Assembly (NCBI GenBank): GCA_051453625.1
Contig: JBOZIK010000001.1
Location: forward strand, 21,416,903 to 21,447,658
Length of the DNA stretch: 30,756 nt
From: Welwitschia mirabilis
Taxonomy: Eukaryota; Gnetophyta; Gnetopsida; Welwitschiales
Direction: 5' to 3'
This document shows, in pieces, positions 30,351 through 30,756 of the stretch; position 1 is the stretch's first letter, and each line of letters starts with the position of its first letter. The notes under the pieces were generated by a model that saw only the letters and a program-made list of their open reading frames with translations, searched no databases and was not told the origin of the DNA. Both the position numbers and the translations under genes were made by a program.

Positions 30351-30756
30351 TGATCTTCCTCTTAGTGATTTCTTTCTAGATGAAGAACTATTTATTGTAT
30401 CTTTTAATTATGTCCCTCTATAATACGTAGATATTGTCAACTATCTTGTTACTTTAAAAACACCATAAAATTGAAGTCATAATAAAAGAAAATCATTTTC
30501 TCATAGGATAGATGACTATGAGTGGAGAGTGTCCCATCTTTATTGTGAGAACATGTATACTAGAATGGGAAAAACCTGATATCCTTTACCTTTTCATGGT
30601 GCAGTTTGTAGTGGAGATTTTAATGGTCAGAAAAAACCCATGAAAATTCTTCACTCTAGATTCTATTAGCCTAGCCTTTTTTAAGAGTCTTTTGAGTATG
30701 CTATAGGGTGTGATGCATGTTAACATTTTGGTAACCTTTCATGATTGTTAAAAATG
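30351..30756 (+). pseudogene. Element E integrase N-terminal zinc finger, partial at window end
   Basis: After RNase H the frame continues with 'DDLPLSDFFLDEELF' and 'YVDIVNYLVT', the usual spacer before integrase in Athila elements. The zinc-binding region starts near 30593 with 'FHGAVCSGDFNGQKKPMKIL'. The first His is present and the second His position reads Asp. The CxxC pair survives as 'CDAC' at 30709-30720. Trp positions before it ('FY*PSLF*') are stops. The window ends before the catalytic core. Confidence 0.85.

Larger units (their letters stand above)
23901..30756 (+). mobile_element. Element E: decayed Athila-like Ty3/gypsy retrotransposon, right end outside the window
   Basis: Plus-strand order is LTR6, primer-binding site (25730), leader, gag, protease, RT, RNase H and the start of integrase, cut by the window end at 30756. 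Motifs match the Athila lineage of Ty3/gypsy, the same broad lineage as A, but its LTR is a different type from LTR1-4. From about 29239 to the window end the pol frame runs without a net frameshift, interrupted only by stop codons. In gag and protease there are also frame changes. The 3' LTR is not in the window. Confidence 0.88.

Overview
The window reads as plant (angiosperm) heterochromatin. It is very AT-rich, strongly CpG-poor and built almost entirely from old, broken LTR retrotransposons. I found no intact protein gene, no host gene, no tRNA or rRNA gene and no CRISPR array. Plant origin is inferred from Athila-type Ty3/gypsy motifs, Ty1/copia motifs and primer-binding sites that match the 3' end of plant tRNA-Asp. 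I cannot name the species. Two assembly gaps (983-1506 and 9671-9722) interrupt the sequence.

Layout. 1-1629 is unassigned sequence plus a gap. 1630-2998 is an LTR in plus orientation (LTR1). 2999-3966 is a plus-strand Ty1/copia fragment (zinc knuckle, protease, pre-integrase motif). 3967 to about 18480 is a minus-strand Athila-like element, A. Its parts occur in the correct order: 3' LTR (LTR2), 3' non-coding DNA, integrase, RNase H and reverse transcriptase, then an interruption, then protease and gag. The interruption (9134-15553) is a second minus-strand element, B, with two related LTRs (LTR3, LTR4), a tRNA-Asp primer-binding site and a polypurine tract. B has no recognisable gag-pol; it carries about 2 kb of decayed Tyr/Pro/Ser-rich reading frame. 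The coding sequence of A stops at one edge of B in the protease-RT linker and resumes at the other edge, so B is a nested insertion.

18490-20130 is an unassigned block that may be a retrotransposon terminal region. About 20900-21340 holds a cluster of short palindromes. 21850-22720 is the minus-oriented R-U5 part of an LTR (LTR5) related to LTR6, which lies in plus orientation and ends at 25726. LTR6 is the 5' LTR of a third Athila-like element, E. E runs on the plus strand through primer-binding site, gag, protease, RT, RNase H and the integrase zinc finger, and leaves the window at 30756.

Decay. Damage is dominated by C-to-T and G-to-A changes, as expected from long-term cytosine methylation and deamination. 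Both primer-binding sites differ from the tRNA-Asp complement only by such transitions. Many stop codons sit where Trp, Gln or Arg is expected, and several catalytic or metal-binding residues are lost the same way (Asp to Asn, Cys to Tyr). None of the elements can be autonomous today. Boundaries given as 'about' are by-eye alignments.
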